Shown here: one piece after another, positions 8,680-18,291 of the stretch | Layout of the letters: each line of letters begins with the position of its first letter | How positions within the stretch are numbered: position 1 is the first letter of the stretch | Assembly: GCA_943787435.1 (NCBI GenBank) | Contig: CALSMK010000024.1 | Location: 1-46,375 of the forward strand | Length of the DNA stretch: 46,375 bases | Direction: 5' to 3' | Source: an uncultured Flavobacteriales bacterium | GTDB taxonomy: Bacteria > Bacteroidota > Bacteroidia > Flavobacteriales_D > Sanyastnellaceae | Notes under the pieces: model-generated | Seen by the model: only the letters and a program-made list of their open reading frames with translations | The model's database searches: none | What the model was told of the DNA's origin: nothing | Program-made: the position numbers and the translations under genes

Positions 8680-11010
8680 TCATTGATTGCTGCCTTCTGA
8701 CTCCATGCGTTGGCGGCGCTCTTTCATGCGCTCCAAAGACCTGCGGCGGAACTCGTCCTTGAGGTCTTCTGGATCTTGCTCATAGCCACGTCCCATGCCT
8801 GTTCCCGTGCCAAAAGGCCTCCAATTGGGACTCAGGTTGTCCGGGTCACGCTCCGTCAAGTTCATCTCTTGAACCAAATGTGTGGCTCCGGCATAGATAT
8901 CGGTCACCCAAAGCACATATCGGATGTCGACCATGATGTTCCTGCATCGGTCTGCATCGAAGCGCACATCGCTCATGGTGCTCTCCCATGTTCGGTCGAA
9001 ATTCAACCCAATGAGGTCCCCTGTGGCGTTGATGGCTGGCGAGCCTGAATTCCCTCCTGTGGTGTGATTCGACCCCAAAAAGCAAACGCGCAGGTTTCCT
9101 TCGCTGTCCGCATATGGACCGTAGTTATTCTGTCTGAGCTTGGCCACAAGTCCTTCGGGAAGGTCAAACTCGGCATCACCAGGAACATACTTGTCCAACA
9201 CCCCCTTGGCCGTCGTATATGGCTTGTAGGTCACTGCATCTCTGGGCTCACTGCCTTCCATTTTGCCGTATGTCAACCTGAGCGTGCTGTTTGCATCGGG
9301 CCAGAACGTGCTGTCGGGATACACCACCTGCATGCCGCGAAGCATGCGGCCCATGTTTTCTTCCATCGCCCCCATGGTGCGCGCATATTCACTGCGCACC
9401 TTGCCCCAATAGCTGTCGCTGGTTTCCGAAGCCCAGGTCAGTGCGGGGTCGTCAGACTTCTTCTTGAGCCCTTTGCGGTCTTGGTTTCTCAACAGCGTCA
9501 TGAACGCTTCATCGTCATCCAAAATGGATTCAGAATAAACCTCTGATGCCACATCCCTTGGGTCGCCTCCTCCGCTCCAAGCTTCCGCCGCTACCGATGG
9601 TGCAAAGCCTTCTGGCATGGCCGTCATGTATAGGGGAAAAACAGAGGCAAACACCTGTCGGTCTACGTCGGCGTCGTAATCGGCATAAAAGCCCTCGGCC
9701 TCGGCCAAGACTTCGGCTGCACGGGCATTGAACGTGCTGTCGCTCACCGACTTGTCGGCGGCCATGGTCAGCACATCCCCCACTCCGTCTGCCCAACGGA
9801 GCAGTTCAGGTCCGTAGTAAAACCACTCAATGAACAAGGAGCGCGCCTCTAAATAGGGCTTAAGCTCACTGAAGTTCTTCTCCAAATCACCCACCACTGT
9901 TTTGAACTCGGACAAATCTTGCTTGACTGCCGCTCGTGCAAAATCCAGTTGTGCTTTTCGCTTTTCGCTGACGGCTCCGAAATCAATCAGCCCCTCATTC
10001 TGACCGATCCACTTCTTCCAAGCATTGGCGATTCGACTTTGCTTGGCTGAATACGCAATCCGAATGGCATCGCTGGACCGCATAGCGGTGTTGATGACAT
10101 CCAAACTGGCCGATCGCATGGCGATCCGCGTGGGGTTCAATACCTCAATCAAGTGTTCCACTTGTGACGCTGGGATGTAGCGTTCTGTGCGCCCCGGAAA
10201 ACCAAAGACCATGGTGAAGTCTCCCTCCTCTACACCATGCATCGAAACGGGCAAGTGGTGCTTGGGTTCGAAAGGGATGTTGTCTGCGCTGGGCTCTGCT
10301 GGCGCTCCATCTGGACCACTGTAAATCCGAAACATGGAGAAGTCTCCCGTGTGACGCGGCCAAACCCAATTGTCGGTGTCCCCACCATACTTGCCGATGG
10401 CGCTTGGAGGAGCCCCAACCAATCGCACATCTGTATAGGTGCGGGTGACGATGAGAAAATGCTGATTGCCGTACAAGAAATCCCGGACGACAGCATCAAA
10501 ATCATTTCCCTCTGTGGCCTTCATGACCAGCGCCTCCCTCATCGCTTTCTCGGCTTCCTCTCCTCTGGATCTCGCGGCTTGAACCGAATCTGTGACGTCC
10601 TCGATGCGCTCGATGAACATGGCGGTCAGGCCCGGATTCATCAATTCTTCCTCCATGGTCATGGCCCAAAATCCATCCTTGAGGATGTCCCGCTCCAAGC
10701 TGCTGTGGGATTGAATTTGACCGTACCCGCAATGGTGGTTGGTCAGCAACAAGCCTTGATCAGAGATCAAGCTGGCTGTGCAGCCTCCGCCAAATTGCAC
10801 AATGGCATCCTTCAGTGAGCTGCCGTTGATGGAGTAGATGTCTTCTGCACTCAGCTTGAGCCCCATGTCTTGCATGTCTCCCTCCACTGCACGAAGCAGC
10901 GCTGGAATCCACATTCCTTCGGTGGCTCGGCCAACAGGAGCGAGCAAAAGAATCAAACAGGTCAAGATGGTCCCTGTGCGGACCTTGGAAAACGACATGG
11001 TTGTGAACAT
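8680..11010 (-). CDS. S46-family dipeptidyl peptidase, DPP11-like
   Basis: 776 residues, the normal length for peptidase family S46 (DPP7/DPP11), periplasmic serine exopeptidases that release dipeptides from the N-terminus of peptides. There is a signal peptide in the first 30 residues (TILTCLILLLAPVGRA). The catalytic His lies in LTNHHCGYGQIQ (about residue 90) and the nucleophile Ser in TGGNSGSPAIN (about 653). Eighteen residues after that Ser there is an Arg (GLNFDRTW), the position where DPP11 has Arg and DPP7 has Gly. This points to cleavage after Asp or Glu. The start at 11010 is preferred because TAATTTC, a -7-like box, lies five bases upstream; MSFSK at 10998 is the alternative. The gene follows threonine aldolase by 42 nt on the same strand. 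Likely role: peptide nutrition. Confidence 0.92.
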   Translation of the reverse strand: MFTTMSFSKVRTGTILTCLILLLAPVGRATEGMWIPALLRAVEGDMQDMGLKLSAEDIYSINGSSLKDAIVQFGGGCTASLISDQGLLLTNHHCGYGQIQSHSSLERDILKDGFWAMTMEEELMNPGLTAMFIERIEDVTDSVQAARSRGEEAEKAMREALVMKATEGNDFDAVVRDFLYGNQHFLIVTRTYTDVRLVGAPPSAIGKYGGDTDNWVWPRHTGDFSMFRIYSGPDGAPAEPSADNIPFEPKHHLPVSMHGVEEGDFTMVFGFPGRTERYIPASQVEHLIEVLNPTRIAMRSASLDVINTAMRSSDAIRIAYSAKQSRIANAWKKWIGQNEGLIDFGAVSEKRKAQLDFARAAVKQDLSEFKTVVGDLEKNFSELKPYLEARSLFIEWFYYGPELLRWADGVGDVLTMAADKSVSDSTFNARAAEVLAEAEGFYADYDADVDRQVFASVFPLYMTAMPEGFAPSVAAEAWSGGGDPRDVASEVYSESILDDDEAFMTLLRNQDRKGLKKKSDDPALTWASETSDSYWGKVRSEYARTMGAMEENMGRMLRGMQVVYPDSTFWPDANSTLRLTYGKMEGSEPRDAVTYKPYTTAKGVLDKYVPGDAEFDLPEGLVAKLRQNNYGPYADSEGNLRVCFLGSNHTTGGNSGSPAINATGDLIGLNFDRTWESTMSDVRFDADRCRNIMVDIRYVLWVTDIYAGATHLVQEMNLTERDPDNLSPNWRPFGTGTGMGRGYEQDPEDLKDEFRRRSLERMKERRQRMESEGSNQ

Positions 11011-11052
11011 GCCCTGAAATTAGTCCTCAGCTTCGAGCTGTGGACCATAGGG

Positions 11053-12078
11053 TCATCTCCAGGCTTCAATCGCTTGAACCACCTGAGCCACATCGGCATC
11101 ATCGGCATCCAAATGGGTGACCCATCGGACTTTGTCTGGGCCAAAAGCAGAACACAAGACCCCCCGTTCCTGCTGGTCGGCCACCCATTCCGCCGCTGTC
11201 CTTCCTTCTGCCAAGGTGGCAATCACAATGTTGGTCTCCACTGGGGCCACCGATTTGACTTGAGGGTGTCCATTCAGACACTCACCGATGGCTTTTGCCC
11301 TTGTGTGGTCTTCTTCTAAACGGTCAAAATGGTGTTCCAGAGCATACAAACCCGCGGCTGCGAGAATGCCCACTTGTCTCATTCCGCCTCCCATGACTTT
11401 TCTGCACCTGTGGGCTTCTTCAATGAAGCTTTTCGTGCCCAGCAGAACCGAACCGACAGGCGTACCCAGCCCTTTAGAAAGGCACAGTGAAATGCTGTCG
11501 AACTGACGTCCATAGTCGGTCCAATCTTGCCCGGTTTCCCTCAAGGCATTCCATGCTCGAGCACCGTCGAGGTGAAACGGCAATCCCACTTCAGAACACG
11601 CTTTGGCGCCCTCGTCCAATGTCGCCAAGGACTGCACAGCACCACCGCCTTTGTTCACGGTGTCTTCTACGCAAATCAGGGCTGTCCGGGCAAAATGGCT
11701 GTCCGCCGGATTCACTTCTTGTCGAATGACTTCTGCGGGCATTGCGCCACCAGGGGCATCAACCAAGCGAACGCTGGCGCCGCTGTTTCTGGCAATGCCT
11801 CCACCTTCATAGTTGTATACGTGGCTCAGGCGGTGACAAACCACCTCATCACCTGGCGAAGTGTGCACGTTGATGGCGATTTGATTGGCCATGGTGCCCG
11901 ACGGACAAAACAACCCGGCTTCGTGACCAAATTTCTCGGCCAGAAGTGCCTCCAAGTGGTTCACTGTTGGGTCTTCTCCGTAAACATCATCGCCCGTGGG
12001 AGCCGACATCATGGCCTTCATCATCCCTTCCGTAGGCCGAGTGACTGTATCGCTCCTCAGGTCAACCGCTTTCTTCAT
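11053..12078 (-). CDS. ltaE: Low-specificity L-threonine aldolase
   Basis: 341-residue PLP enzyme of fold type I that cleaves threonine or allo-threonine to glycine and acetaldehyde. The start MKKAVDLRSDTVTRPT matches the family's opening VDLRSDTVT. Other markers: GDDVYGEDPTVN, FCPSGTMANQIA, HLSHVYNYEGGG-like (RLSHVYNYEGGG), PFHLDGARAWNA and the PLP lysine in LCLSKGLGTPVGS (about residue 204). ATG 12078 fits this alignment; the in-frame ATG at 12093 adds only five residues. The gene starts 18 nt after the stop of the secreted SprB-like protein upstream on the same strand, so the two may be co-transcribed, although they share no obvious function. Confidence 0.93.
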   Translation of the reverse strand: MKKAVDLRSDTVTRPTEGMMKAMMSAPTGDDVYGEDPTVNHLEALLAEKFGHEAGLFCPSGTMANQIAINVHTSPGDEVVCHRLSHVYNYEGGGIARNSGASVRLVDAPGGAMPAEVIRQEVNPADSHFARTALICVEDTVNKGGGAVQSLATLDEGAKACSEVGLPFHLDGARAWNALRETGQDWTDYGRQFDSISLCLSKGLGTPVGSVLLGTKSFIEEAHRCRKVMGGGMRQVGILAAAGLYALEHHFDRLEEDHTRAKAIGECLNGHPQVKSVAPVETNIVIATLAEGRTAAEWVADQQERGVLCSAFGPDKVRWVTHLDADDADVAQVVQAIEAWR

Positions 12079-12096
12079 CTCACGCAAAATCAAGGG

Positions 12097-13995
12097 TCAA
12101 AGGCGGACCAAACGCAATGAAGACGGGACCCCTTCGATTTGAAGGAAGTACTGACCGGACTCGATTCCGTTCGAAGGCACTTCAAGTTGTGTCCCCGTGT
12201 GGCCTGTAAAGACACCTTTTTGAACCGTTCTTCCCAAGCCATCCAACAAGGTCCATGCTGTCTTTTGGCCACTCCAAGGTCCAGACACCTTCCACCCTTC
12301 TTGGTTTTGTGTTGGATTGGGCATGACCCCAAACGGCGATTGGACCTCCGTCGACTCCAAACTGCTGGTGCAGTCAAATACCGTCACGAAAATGGCGTCC
12401 GCATGGCTGCACCCAAATTCATTGAACGCTTCAACGGTGACGGGGAATGTACCCGTGCCCGTTGCGGTTGCATCAAACACCAAAAACTGATTCATGGAAC
12501 CATCACTCCACATGTACTCTAAGCCCGTGGGTGCCGACAAGATCAATTGATCATCCTCGCAAATGGTGGTGTCCGGCCCCAACGTGAATGAAAACGCTTC
12601 GTCATCGGATTCGAGCACAAACGGCAGCTCAGATTCGCAACCGTTGTTGTCTTCCAACAGCACCGAGTAGGTGCCTTCACCCAGGTCCTCCAAAAGTTCG
12701 CCATTGCCGATGTCACCCAATTCTCCAAACCATTGAATCTCATAGGGCAATTCTCCACCTGTCGCGGACAGGAATGCTTCTCCGTCGTTTTGTTCTGGGC
12801 AAGAAGGACCGACCACATCCAGGTTCAAATTGATCGGGTCGGGTTCTGTCAGGGTTTGGGTGTGTACCAACGTGGCACCACAACTCGTGAGGATGACGGT
12901 CGAGTATGTGCCTTCAGACAAGCCTGTGATCTGCTGACCTTGAGCTGTGAAACCGTCTGGCCCCACCCAAGTCGCCACATAATCGCTGCCTGAACCCGTC
13001 AAATTGAGCAGAATGGCTCCATTGGGCTCTTCATCCTTTTCGAGTGCACAATTCAGGCCCGATGTCGAGGAGTTCACAGACAATTCAATGTCCTCGCTGA
13101 CCACCGTGATGCCGGCTTGACCTACGGCTCCGTACCAACCATCCACTTGGATCAGGTATGTGGCACCGCTGTCCAAACATCCAGTCCACAAACCACTTGC
13201 ATAGCCATTGCCAGGACCACAGCCCCCTGGCAGGTCATCGTTGGCATTGACCAATGTGTAGGTGCTGTAATCGTTGCATTCCTCGGCCTTCCACAACGCA
13301 ACTTGCGTATCGAAATTGGTGGAGTCATTGCAAGAGGACACCCAGCAGTTTCCCTCTGTGGCTGTGAACGTGAGCCATGCTGAATGGGCCAGTCCTTGTT
13401 CACACCAGCCGCCATTGGTTTGACATCCATACACCGGAGGAGCAGGCTCCCCAAAGGCCCCTGTGCAACTGTCATTTTCAATGAAGACCATGGGGCCGTT
13501 GACCTCCAACTGCAATGCAGCGCATGGAGAATCGTATGCGGGGCCCGTGGATTCAAAAGGGTCAAAAGTCCACACATTGCCATTTCCTGTGCCCGAAAAC
13601 ACATGGTTCAAGGCCCCCTCTGCAAAGATTTCAAATGCCGTTCCTCCGTCTCCATAGCTGTCCACATGGTGCAACGTCAAACTGTCTCCCATGGCCGCGC
13701 AAAGGGTGTCCAAGATGAAGGTCGAATTGGAGGCGTAAGACCCTTCAGGTGCCCCCTCGATGCCTTCTCCGTCACACCCGACAGCATTCGCATTCCCTCC
13801 CCAATACAAGGCATCCACGCCACAATCGGTATTGGTGTCCGTGAGCTCCCAATACATTTCATAACCCCATGCATCTGTGTAAACATGGAGCGAAAAAGCG
13901 CTTTGTCCTTCAGGACAATCTTGGGCTGAAAGGCCCAATGATGTCCCAAACCAACAAAACAACACAAACAATGCGGGCGTTAGAAGCTTGGTCAT
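12097..13995 (-). CDS. Secreted T9SS cargo protein with SprB-type repeats
   Basis: 632 residues with a signal peptide (MTKLLTPALFVLFCWFG...LSAQ). The first half contains Cys-rich beta regions like those of other Bacteroidota surface proteins (VDSYGDGGTAFEIF; FTATEGNCWVSSC; SGATYLIQVDGWYG). From about residue 325 come two or three SprB-type repeats marked by PDGFTAQGQQITGLSEGTYS, SVLLEDNNGCES and ICEDDQLILSAP. The last 80 residues (SPFGVMPNPTQNQ... SGQYFLQIEG) are a T9SS type A sorting domain. No catalytic motif was seen, so an adhesin or surface-layer role is most plausible. A -7-like box lies five bases upstream of the start, divergent from yaaA. Confidence 0.82.
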   Translation of the reverse strand: MTKLLTPALFVLFCWFGTSLGLSAQDCPEGQSAFSLHVYTDAWGYEMYWELTDTNTDCGVDALYWGGNANAVGCDGEGIEGAPEGSYASNSTFILDTLCAAMGDSLTLHHVDSYGDGGTAFEIFAEGALNHVFSGTGNGNVWTFDPFESTGPAYDSPCAALQLEVNGPMVFIENDSCTGAFGEPAPPVYGCQTNGGWCEQGLAHSAWLTFTATEGNCWVSSCNDSTNFDTQVALWKAEECNDYSTYTLVNANDDLPGGCGPGNGYASGLWTGCLDSGATYLIQVDGWYGAVGQAGITVVSEDIELSVNSSTSGLNCALEKDEEPNGAILLNLTGSGSDYVATWVGPDGFTAQGQQITGLSEGTYSTVILTSCGATLVHTQTLTEPDPINLNLDVVGPSCPEQNDGEAFLSATGGELPYEIQWFGELGDIGNGELLEDLGEGTYSVLLEDNNGCESELPFVLESDDEAFSFTLGPDTTICEDDQLILSAPTGLEYMWSDGSMNQFLVFDATATGTGTFPVTVEAFNEFGCSHADAIFVTVFDCTSSLESTEVQSPFGVMPNPTQNQEGWKVSGPWSGQKTAWTLLDGLGRTVQKGVFTGHTGTQLEVPSNGIESGQYFLQIEGVPSSLRLVRL

Positions 13996-14000
13996 GGTTG

Positions 14001-14043
14001 CAAATTAAGGTGATGTAAGCGGCAATTGCTTGACTTACTTTTG
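14001..14043. promoter_or_regulatory. Divergent promoter boxes between the SprB-like gene and yaaA
   Basis: The 54-nt gap holds two -7-like boxes. On the minus strand TAATTTG (14001-14007) sits five bases before the ATG at 13995. On the plus strand TACTTTTG (14036-14043), a full TAnnTTTG match, sits six bases before the ATG at 14050. Both transcripts would begin at or close to the start codon. Confidence 0.5.
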
Positions 14044-14049
14044 CGCCCC

Positions 14050-14823
14050 ATGCGCGTGCTCCTGTCACCTGCCAAGACATTCAGAAAAGAAGGCCTCTCC
14101 CCAGAAGCAGGCGCCAGCCAGCCTTTGTTTATGAAGGAGGCTGGGGAGATCATGCAAAGCCTCTCCACTTGGTCTCCAAAGGAATTGTCCCAGAAGATGG
14201 ACATCAGCCCTCAGCTGGCCGAAGAGACCGCCCAAAGACATTTGAACTGGAGCGCTCCATTCCATCCAGGAAATGCCAAACTTGCCGTTCTGGCTTTTCA
14301 CGGCGAAGTCTACAGGGCACTCGGGGCAGAGCGTTGGAATGCTGCAGACTTTGATTTCGCCCAAGAACGACTTCGCATCATCAGCGGCCTTTATGGCTGG
14401 CTCAGGCCACTCGATTTGATTCAGGAGTACCGCTTGGAGATGGGCACCAAATGGGCCCCCAATCAAGAAAACAACCTTTACGGTTTCTGGGGAGACCAGC
14501 TCGCCCAGAGTTTGGCCAAAGATGCCGGCCAAGGCACCATCGTCAATCTGGCCAGTGCCGAATACGCCAAGGCCATGCGTCTGAACACGCTGGACACCCC
14601 TGTGGTGACGTGCACGTTCAAAGAAGAGCGCGACAATGGATTCAAACTCATTGGAACCTACGCCAAACACGCCCGAGGCAGAATGGCCGGATTCATCGTC
14701 AAGGAAAGGATATCCAAGGTGTCAGCCCTGCTCGACTTTAACGAAGGCGGCTACCACTTTAACGAACAGATTTCAACCGAGGACCAATTCGTGTTTACCC
14801 GCGCCTCAAAGACTGCATCATGA
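14050..14823 (+). CDS. yaaA: Peroxide stress protein YaaA
   Basis: 257 residues, almost the length of E. coli YaaA (258), which lowers free intracellular iron and limits DNA damage under peroxide stress. The N-terminus MRVLLSPAKTF and the segments FHGEVYRAL, QERLRIISGLYGWLRPLD, NLASAEYAKA, FKEERDNGFKLIGTYAKHARGRMAGFI and DFNEGGYHFN are characteristic of the family (former DUF328). ATG 14050 matches the family start; an ATG at 14026 would add eight residues lying upstream of and within the promoter box. The stop overlaps the start of the downstream isomerase (ATGA, 14820-14823), so the pair is coupled. Confidence 0.95.
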   Translation: MRVLLSPAKTFRKEGLSPEAGASQPLFMKEAGEIMQSLSTWSPKELSQKMDISPQLAEETAQRHLNWSAPFHPGNAKLAVLAFHGEVYRALGAERWNAADFDFAQERLRIISGLYGWLRPLDLIQEYRLEMGTKWAPNQENNLYGFWGDQLAQSLAKDAGQGTIVNLASAEYAKAMRLNTLDTPVVTCTFKEERDNGFKLIGTYAKHARGRMAGFIVKERISKVSALLDFNEGGYHFNEQISTEDQFVFTRASKTAS

Positions 14824-15530
14824 ACAAAAACAACTCCCTCGCTGCTCTCTTCGCAGCATTCACCTTGCTCGTCCCCTTCGCGTGGACGGGCTGTGCCGTT
14901 AACGGCCAAAACACCCCCACCCCAAAAATGGAAAACAACAACGACTCCTTGAGTTATGCCCTTGGTGTTCTCTTCGCCACCAATGTGACCGGCCAAGGCA
15001 TCAAGGATTATGTCCCTTCACAAATTTCTCAGGCCTTTGCCGATGTTCAGGCCGGAAACCCCGCCATGACAGCGGAGCAAGCCAATGAATTGGTGCGCAG
15101 CACCATGCAAGAGCGTGAAGCTGCCGCAGGAGGCGAAAACCTCAAGGAGGGTCAAGACTTCTTGGCATCCAACAAATCCGAGGACGGCGTCATTGAGACA
15201 GCGTCTGGTCTTCAATACCGAGTAGATCGCGAAGGAGACGGTGCCAGCCCCGATGAGAACGACCGCGTAACCGTTCATTATCATGGCACATTGATCGATG
15301 GCACGACATTCGACAGCAGCTATGACCGAGGTCAGCCAGCCACCTTTGGATTGAACCAGGTGATTTCCGGTTGGACTGAAGGATTGCAAACCATGAAGAA
15401 AGGCGGTCAAACCACCTTCTTTATCCCCTCTGACCTCGCTTATGGTCCCCGCGCCACAGGAGACGTGATTGGAGCCAACTCTACCCTCATTTTCAAGGTT
15501 GAACTCTTGGAGGTCGAGCCAGTCGAGTGA
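14820..15530 (+). CDS. FKBP-type peptidyl-prolyl isomerase, probable lipoprotein
   Basis: 236 residues. An N-terminal hydrophobic segment ends in AWTGC, a passable lipobox, so the protein is probably anchored to the periplasmic face of a membrane. Residues about 40-120 form the helical FKBP_N dimerisation domain (YALGVLFATNVTGQGIKDY; MTAEQANELV). Residues about 135-232 form the FKBP_C catalytic domain: DRVTVHYHGTLIDGTTFDSS, ISGWTEGLQTMKKGG and IPSDLAYGPRATG. It resembles FkpA/Mip, which help fold exported proteins, useful in a cell that secretes many Cys-rich proteins. It overlaps yaaA by four bases and is followed by a strong terminator. Confidence 0.92.
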   Translation: MNKNNSLAALFAAFTLLVPFAWTGCAVNGQNTPTPKMENNNDSLSYALGVLFATNVTGQGIKDYVPSQISQAFADVQAGNPAMTAEQANELVRSTMQEREAAAGGENLKEGQDFLASNKSEDGVIETASGLQYRVDREGDGASPDENDRVTVHYHGTLIDGTTFDSSYDRGQPATFGLNQVISGWTEGLQTMKKGGQTTFFIPSDLAYGPRATGDVIGANSTLIFKVELLEVEPVE

Positions 15531-15556
15531 TTTTTAATTGTGGATAACCCCCATTG

Positions 15557-15584
15557 AAAACGGAGCCCCTCGGGGCTCCGTTTT
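15557..15584 (+). terminator. Rho-independent terminator after the FKBP gene
   Basis: Perfect inverted repeat: CGGAGCCCC (15561-15569), loop TC, GGGGCTCCG (15572-15580), extended by AAAA on the left and TTTT on the right. It ends the yaaA-FKBP transcript 26 nt after the stop. Confidence 0.9.
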
Positions 15585-15726
15585 GTTTATCCGGTCATCC
15601 AAGTTGACATTATATCTGATTATACCGGAAGGCCAACTGTTTGAAAAACAGCAAAGAGACACATTTCTGCCATAAAATGTAACCCCAACTTCAGGCTTTG
15701 AGTAAGGGAATTAAATCCCGCGATTC

Positions 15727-18243
15727 ATGGTCCGATTCATTGTTCCGTTTGCTTGTCTCTTGTCTGTCTTGTTCTCTCCAACATTGGAGGCTCAGATCAC
15801 CCGCTGCTCTTCCAACGAGCAGATGGAAGCACAACTCCAATCTGATACTGTATTTGCACGCAGTTTTTTCGCTCTGGAGCAAGCCTTAGAGCAAATGGCG
15901 TCGACGGGCTATCGAACCACCACTGACTACAACCTGCCAGTGGTGGTCCACATCATGCACGATGGCGATGCGGTCGGTGACGGAGCCAACCTGTCCAATG
16001 CACAAATTCAAAGCGCAATGGATGCGCTGAATGCCGACTTCGCAGGTGATTTCGGTGGCGCGGACATCGACATTCAATTTTCGCTGGCCGTGCGCGACCC
16101 TGAAGGGAATCCGACATCAGGCATCAACAGGATCAATGTCGCCGACTTCATTCCTGAGTTCACGGAACACGGTTTGGTGACCAATGACAGTCAGCACCCC
16201 TCTTCAGAAGGCCAAGTGAAGGCTCTGAGTCAGTGGCCCAACGATGACTATGTCAACATTTGGGTGCTGTCCAAATTGAATGGCGGCACCTCCCCCATTG
16301 GATTTGCCTATTTGCCTCCAGCGCCGAGCGCATTGGACGGCATCGTAGTCCACCACCGTGTATTTGGCGTGGGTGAGGAATACGATTTGATCAACAACTA
16401 CGATTTGAACCGCACCCTCACACATGAAGTGGGACACTATCTGGGCTTGTATCACACTTTTCACCTGACATCCGCATGTGGAAACGAGAGCAATTGCGCC
16501 TCCCAAGGGGACCGGGTTTGCGACACGCCGCAAACCACAGGATCTCTGAATTGCTCGGCTTTGGAATGCGAGGACACCATGGTCGAGAATTTCATGGACT
16601 ACAGCAATGACCCCTGCATGAGTTCCTTTACCGAAGGTCAGCGGACGAGAATGCGGAATGCTTTGACACAAAGCCGGACCGATTTGCTGGAGAGTGCCGG
16701 CAACATTCCTGTCGTGGCATTGGACGCTGGCGTATCCTCTGTGCAAGGTTTAATTCCGTTGGGTTGCAACCCCACCCATGAAGCCATGGCCGTCCTTCAA
16801 AATTTTGGAACCGACCCCATCACTTCTGTGACCGTTCACTTTCAACTCGACGGCGGGCAGGAGCACATGGTCAACTGGACGGGCGATTTGGCCCCGAGTG
16901 CCACTGAATTGGTGGCTCTGCCCTCTGTATCTGCTCCCATTGGACAGCATGAAATGACCGTTTGGACCACCACTCCAAATGACGAATATGCCCAGAATGA
17001 TTCCTTGACCACCGCTTTCGAAGTGGTTCCGGGAAACATGTTGACCATGGACATTCAATTCGACTTCCTGCCTTACGGCATCTCCTGGACCGTGGAAAAC
17101 GAGCAAGACATGACCATTCTTTCTGGGGGCGAATACGTCAATGCTGAATTTGCCAGTGAATTCATTTCTGTAGAAGGCTGTGCGACCCCTGGGTGCTATG
17201 CTTTGACCATCGAAGACTTGTTTGGCAACGGCATGCACTACAGCCCACCAGGGTGGTATGAACTGTCTGATTCAGACGGCAATGTTTTGGGTTCAGGCTC
17301 CGGCGACTTTGGCTCGGAACAAACCCATGAATTTTGTGTGGACCCCACCGACGTGGCTTCCTGCCCAGACTCAAATGGCAATGGCATTTGTGATGCCGAC
17401 GAAGACATGCTGGTCACCGACATTCCGGGCTGCATGGATGTACAGAGTTGCAACTACTCAGAGCTGGCGACAGTGGACGATGGGAGCTGTGAGTTTCTGG
17501 ACGCCCTCAATGACTGCGGTGGAGACTGTCCGTCAGATGTCGATGGCGATGGGGTTTGTGACAATGCCGAAGTCTACGGATGTGAGGATCCTTCTGCCTG
17601 CAACTACGAACCTGAAGCGACCGAAGACAACGGCTCGTGCACCTATCCTGAGGTCAACTATGACTGCTTTGGAAACGTGGTCAATGTTGTTTTGGGCTGC
17701 ACAGACCCAACGAGCTGCACGTTCGAACCTCAAGCCAACACCGATGACGGCAGTTGCGATTACCTCGACGCCTTGGGCGAATGCGGTGGGGATTGCCCCG
17801 AAGATGTCGACGAAGACGGGGTATGTGACAATGCCGAAATCTTGGGCTGCACGGACTCCACGGCCTGCAATTTTGAAGCATCAGCAACGGAAGAGGACAG
17901 CAGTTGCGAGTACGCCGAAGAGGGCTACGATTGCGAAGGGAATCCACTGATCAATTCCATCGAGGCTTGGAACGCTTCCAACCTCTCGCTCACGGCTTTT
18001 CCCAACCCCATTGATGGGGCGCAGTTGAACATCTCAGGGCTGCCCGGACCTGGCCTGTACCACATCCATGTCTTGGACTTGGCTGGCAAGCAGCTCTCAG
18101 CTGAAAGCATTCAAGCCCAAGGGGTCCAAAACATGTGGACTGTCCGCACTGAATTGGACGTGAAATCCGGTCTCTATTTGATTCAGGTCGCAACGGCCAA
18201 CGCCAAAAAGGTGGGCAACAGCCTTCGAATCCTGGTGAAATAA
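15727..18243 (+). CDS. Secreted M43-family metalloprotease with T9SS tail
   Basis: 838 residues with a signal peptide (MVRFIVPFACLLSVLFSPTLEAQ). Residues about 75-330 are a cytophagalysin/pappalysin-type (M43) zinc protease. The zinc site is HEVGHYLGLYH (about 231-241) and the Met-turn is ENFMDYSNDPC (about 286-296), with the conserved Cys-rich loop between. A beta domain follows (about 335-440). Residues about 568-731 hold four Cys repeats (GCMDVQSCNY, GCEDPSACNY, GCTDPTSCTF, GCTDSTACNF), two of them preceding Asp-rich CPSDVDGDGVCDNAE-type calcium-binding stretches. The last 80 residues (AFPNPIDGAQ... SGLYLIQVAT) are a T9SS type A sorting domain. It is probably a surface-bound or released protease that could supply peptides to the S46 peptidase. 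Confidence 0.93.
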   Translation: MVRFIVPFACLLSVLFSPTLEAQITRCSSNEQMEAQLQSDTVFARSFFALEQALEQMASTGYRTTTDYNLPVVVHIMHDGDAVGDGANLSNAQIQSAMDALNADFAGDFGGADIDIQFSLAVRDPEGNPTSGINRINVADFIPEFTEHGLVTNDSQHPSSEGQVKALSQWPNDDYVNIWVLSKLNGGTSPIGFAYLPPAPSALDGIVVHHRVFGVGEEYDLINNYDLNRTLTHEVGHYLGLYHTFHLTSACGNESNCASQGDRVCDTPQTTGSLNCSALECEDTMVENFMDYSNDPCMSSFTEGQRTRMRNALTQSRTDLLESAGNIPVVALDAGVSSVQGLIPLGCNPTHEAMAVLQNFGTDPITSVTVHFQLDGGQEHMVNWTGDLAPSATELVALPSVSAPIGQHEMTVWTTTPNDEYAQNDSLTTAFEVVPGNMLTMDIQFDFLPYGISWTVENEQDMTILSGGEYVNAEFASEFISVEGCATPGCYALTIEDLFGNGMHYSPPGWYELSDSDGNVLGSGSGDFGSEQTHEFCVDPTDVASCPDSNGNGICDADEDMLVTDIPGCMDVQSCNYSELATVDDGSCEFLDALNDCGGDCPSDVDGDGVCDNAEVYGCEDPSACNYEPEATEDNGSCTYPEVNYDCFGNVVNVVLGCTDPTSCTFEPQANTDDGSCDYLDALGECGGDCPEDVDEDGVCDNAEILGCTDSTACNFEASATEEDSSCEYAEEGYDCEGNPLINSIEAWNASNLSLTAFPNPIDGAQLNISGLPGPGLYHIHVLDLAGKQLSAESIQAQGVQNMWTVRTELDVKSGLYLIQVATANAKKVGNSLRILVK

Positions 18244-18246
18244 GGC

Positions 18247-18291
18247 GAAGAAATCAGGTCCTATGGCTGGACCCATGGACCTGATTTCTTC
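18247..18291. terminator. Long bidirectional hairpin at the convergent gene ends
   Basis: A perfect 15-bp inverted repeat (18247-18261 and 18277-18291; arm GAAGAAATCAGGTCC) encloses a 15-nt loop in which ATGG can pair with CCAT. It starts 4 nt after the protease stop. The last codons and stop of the minus-strand small gene lie inside it. Neither side has a long T run, so it may act as a bidirectional terminator or mainly protect 3' ends. Confidence 0.7.

Noticed and set aside
11527-12120. Plus-strand ORF of 197 codons opposite threonine aldolase
   Set aside because: It is a shadow of a well-conserved gene, with no family features.
15604-15626. Sigma70-type TTGACA...TATACC promoter before the M43 gene
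   Set aside because: The spacing of 11 nt is far too short, and Bacteroidota promoters do not use this consensus.
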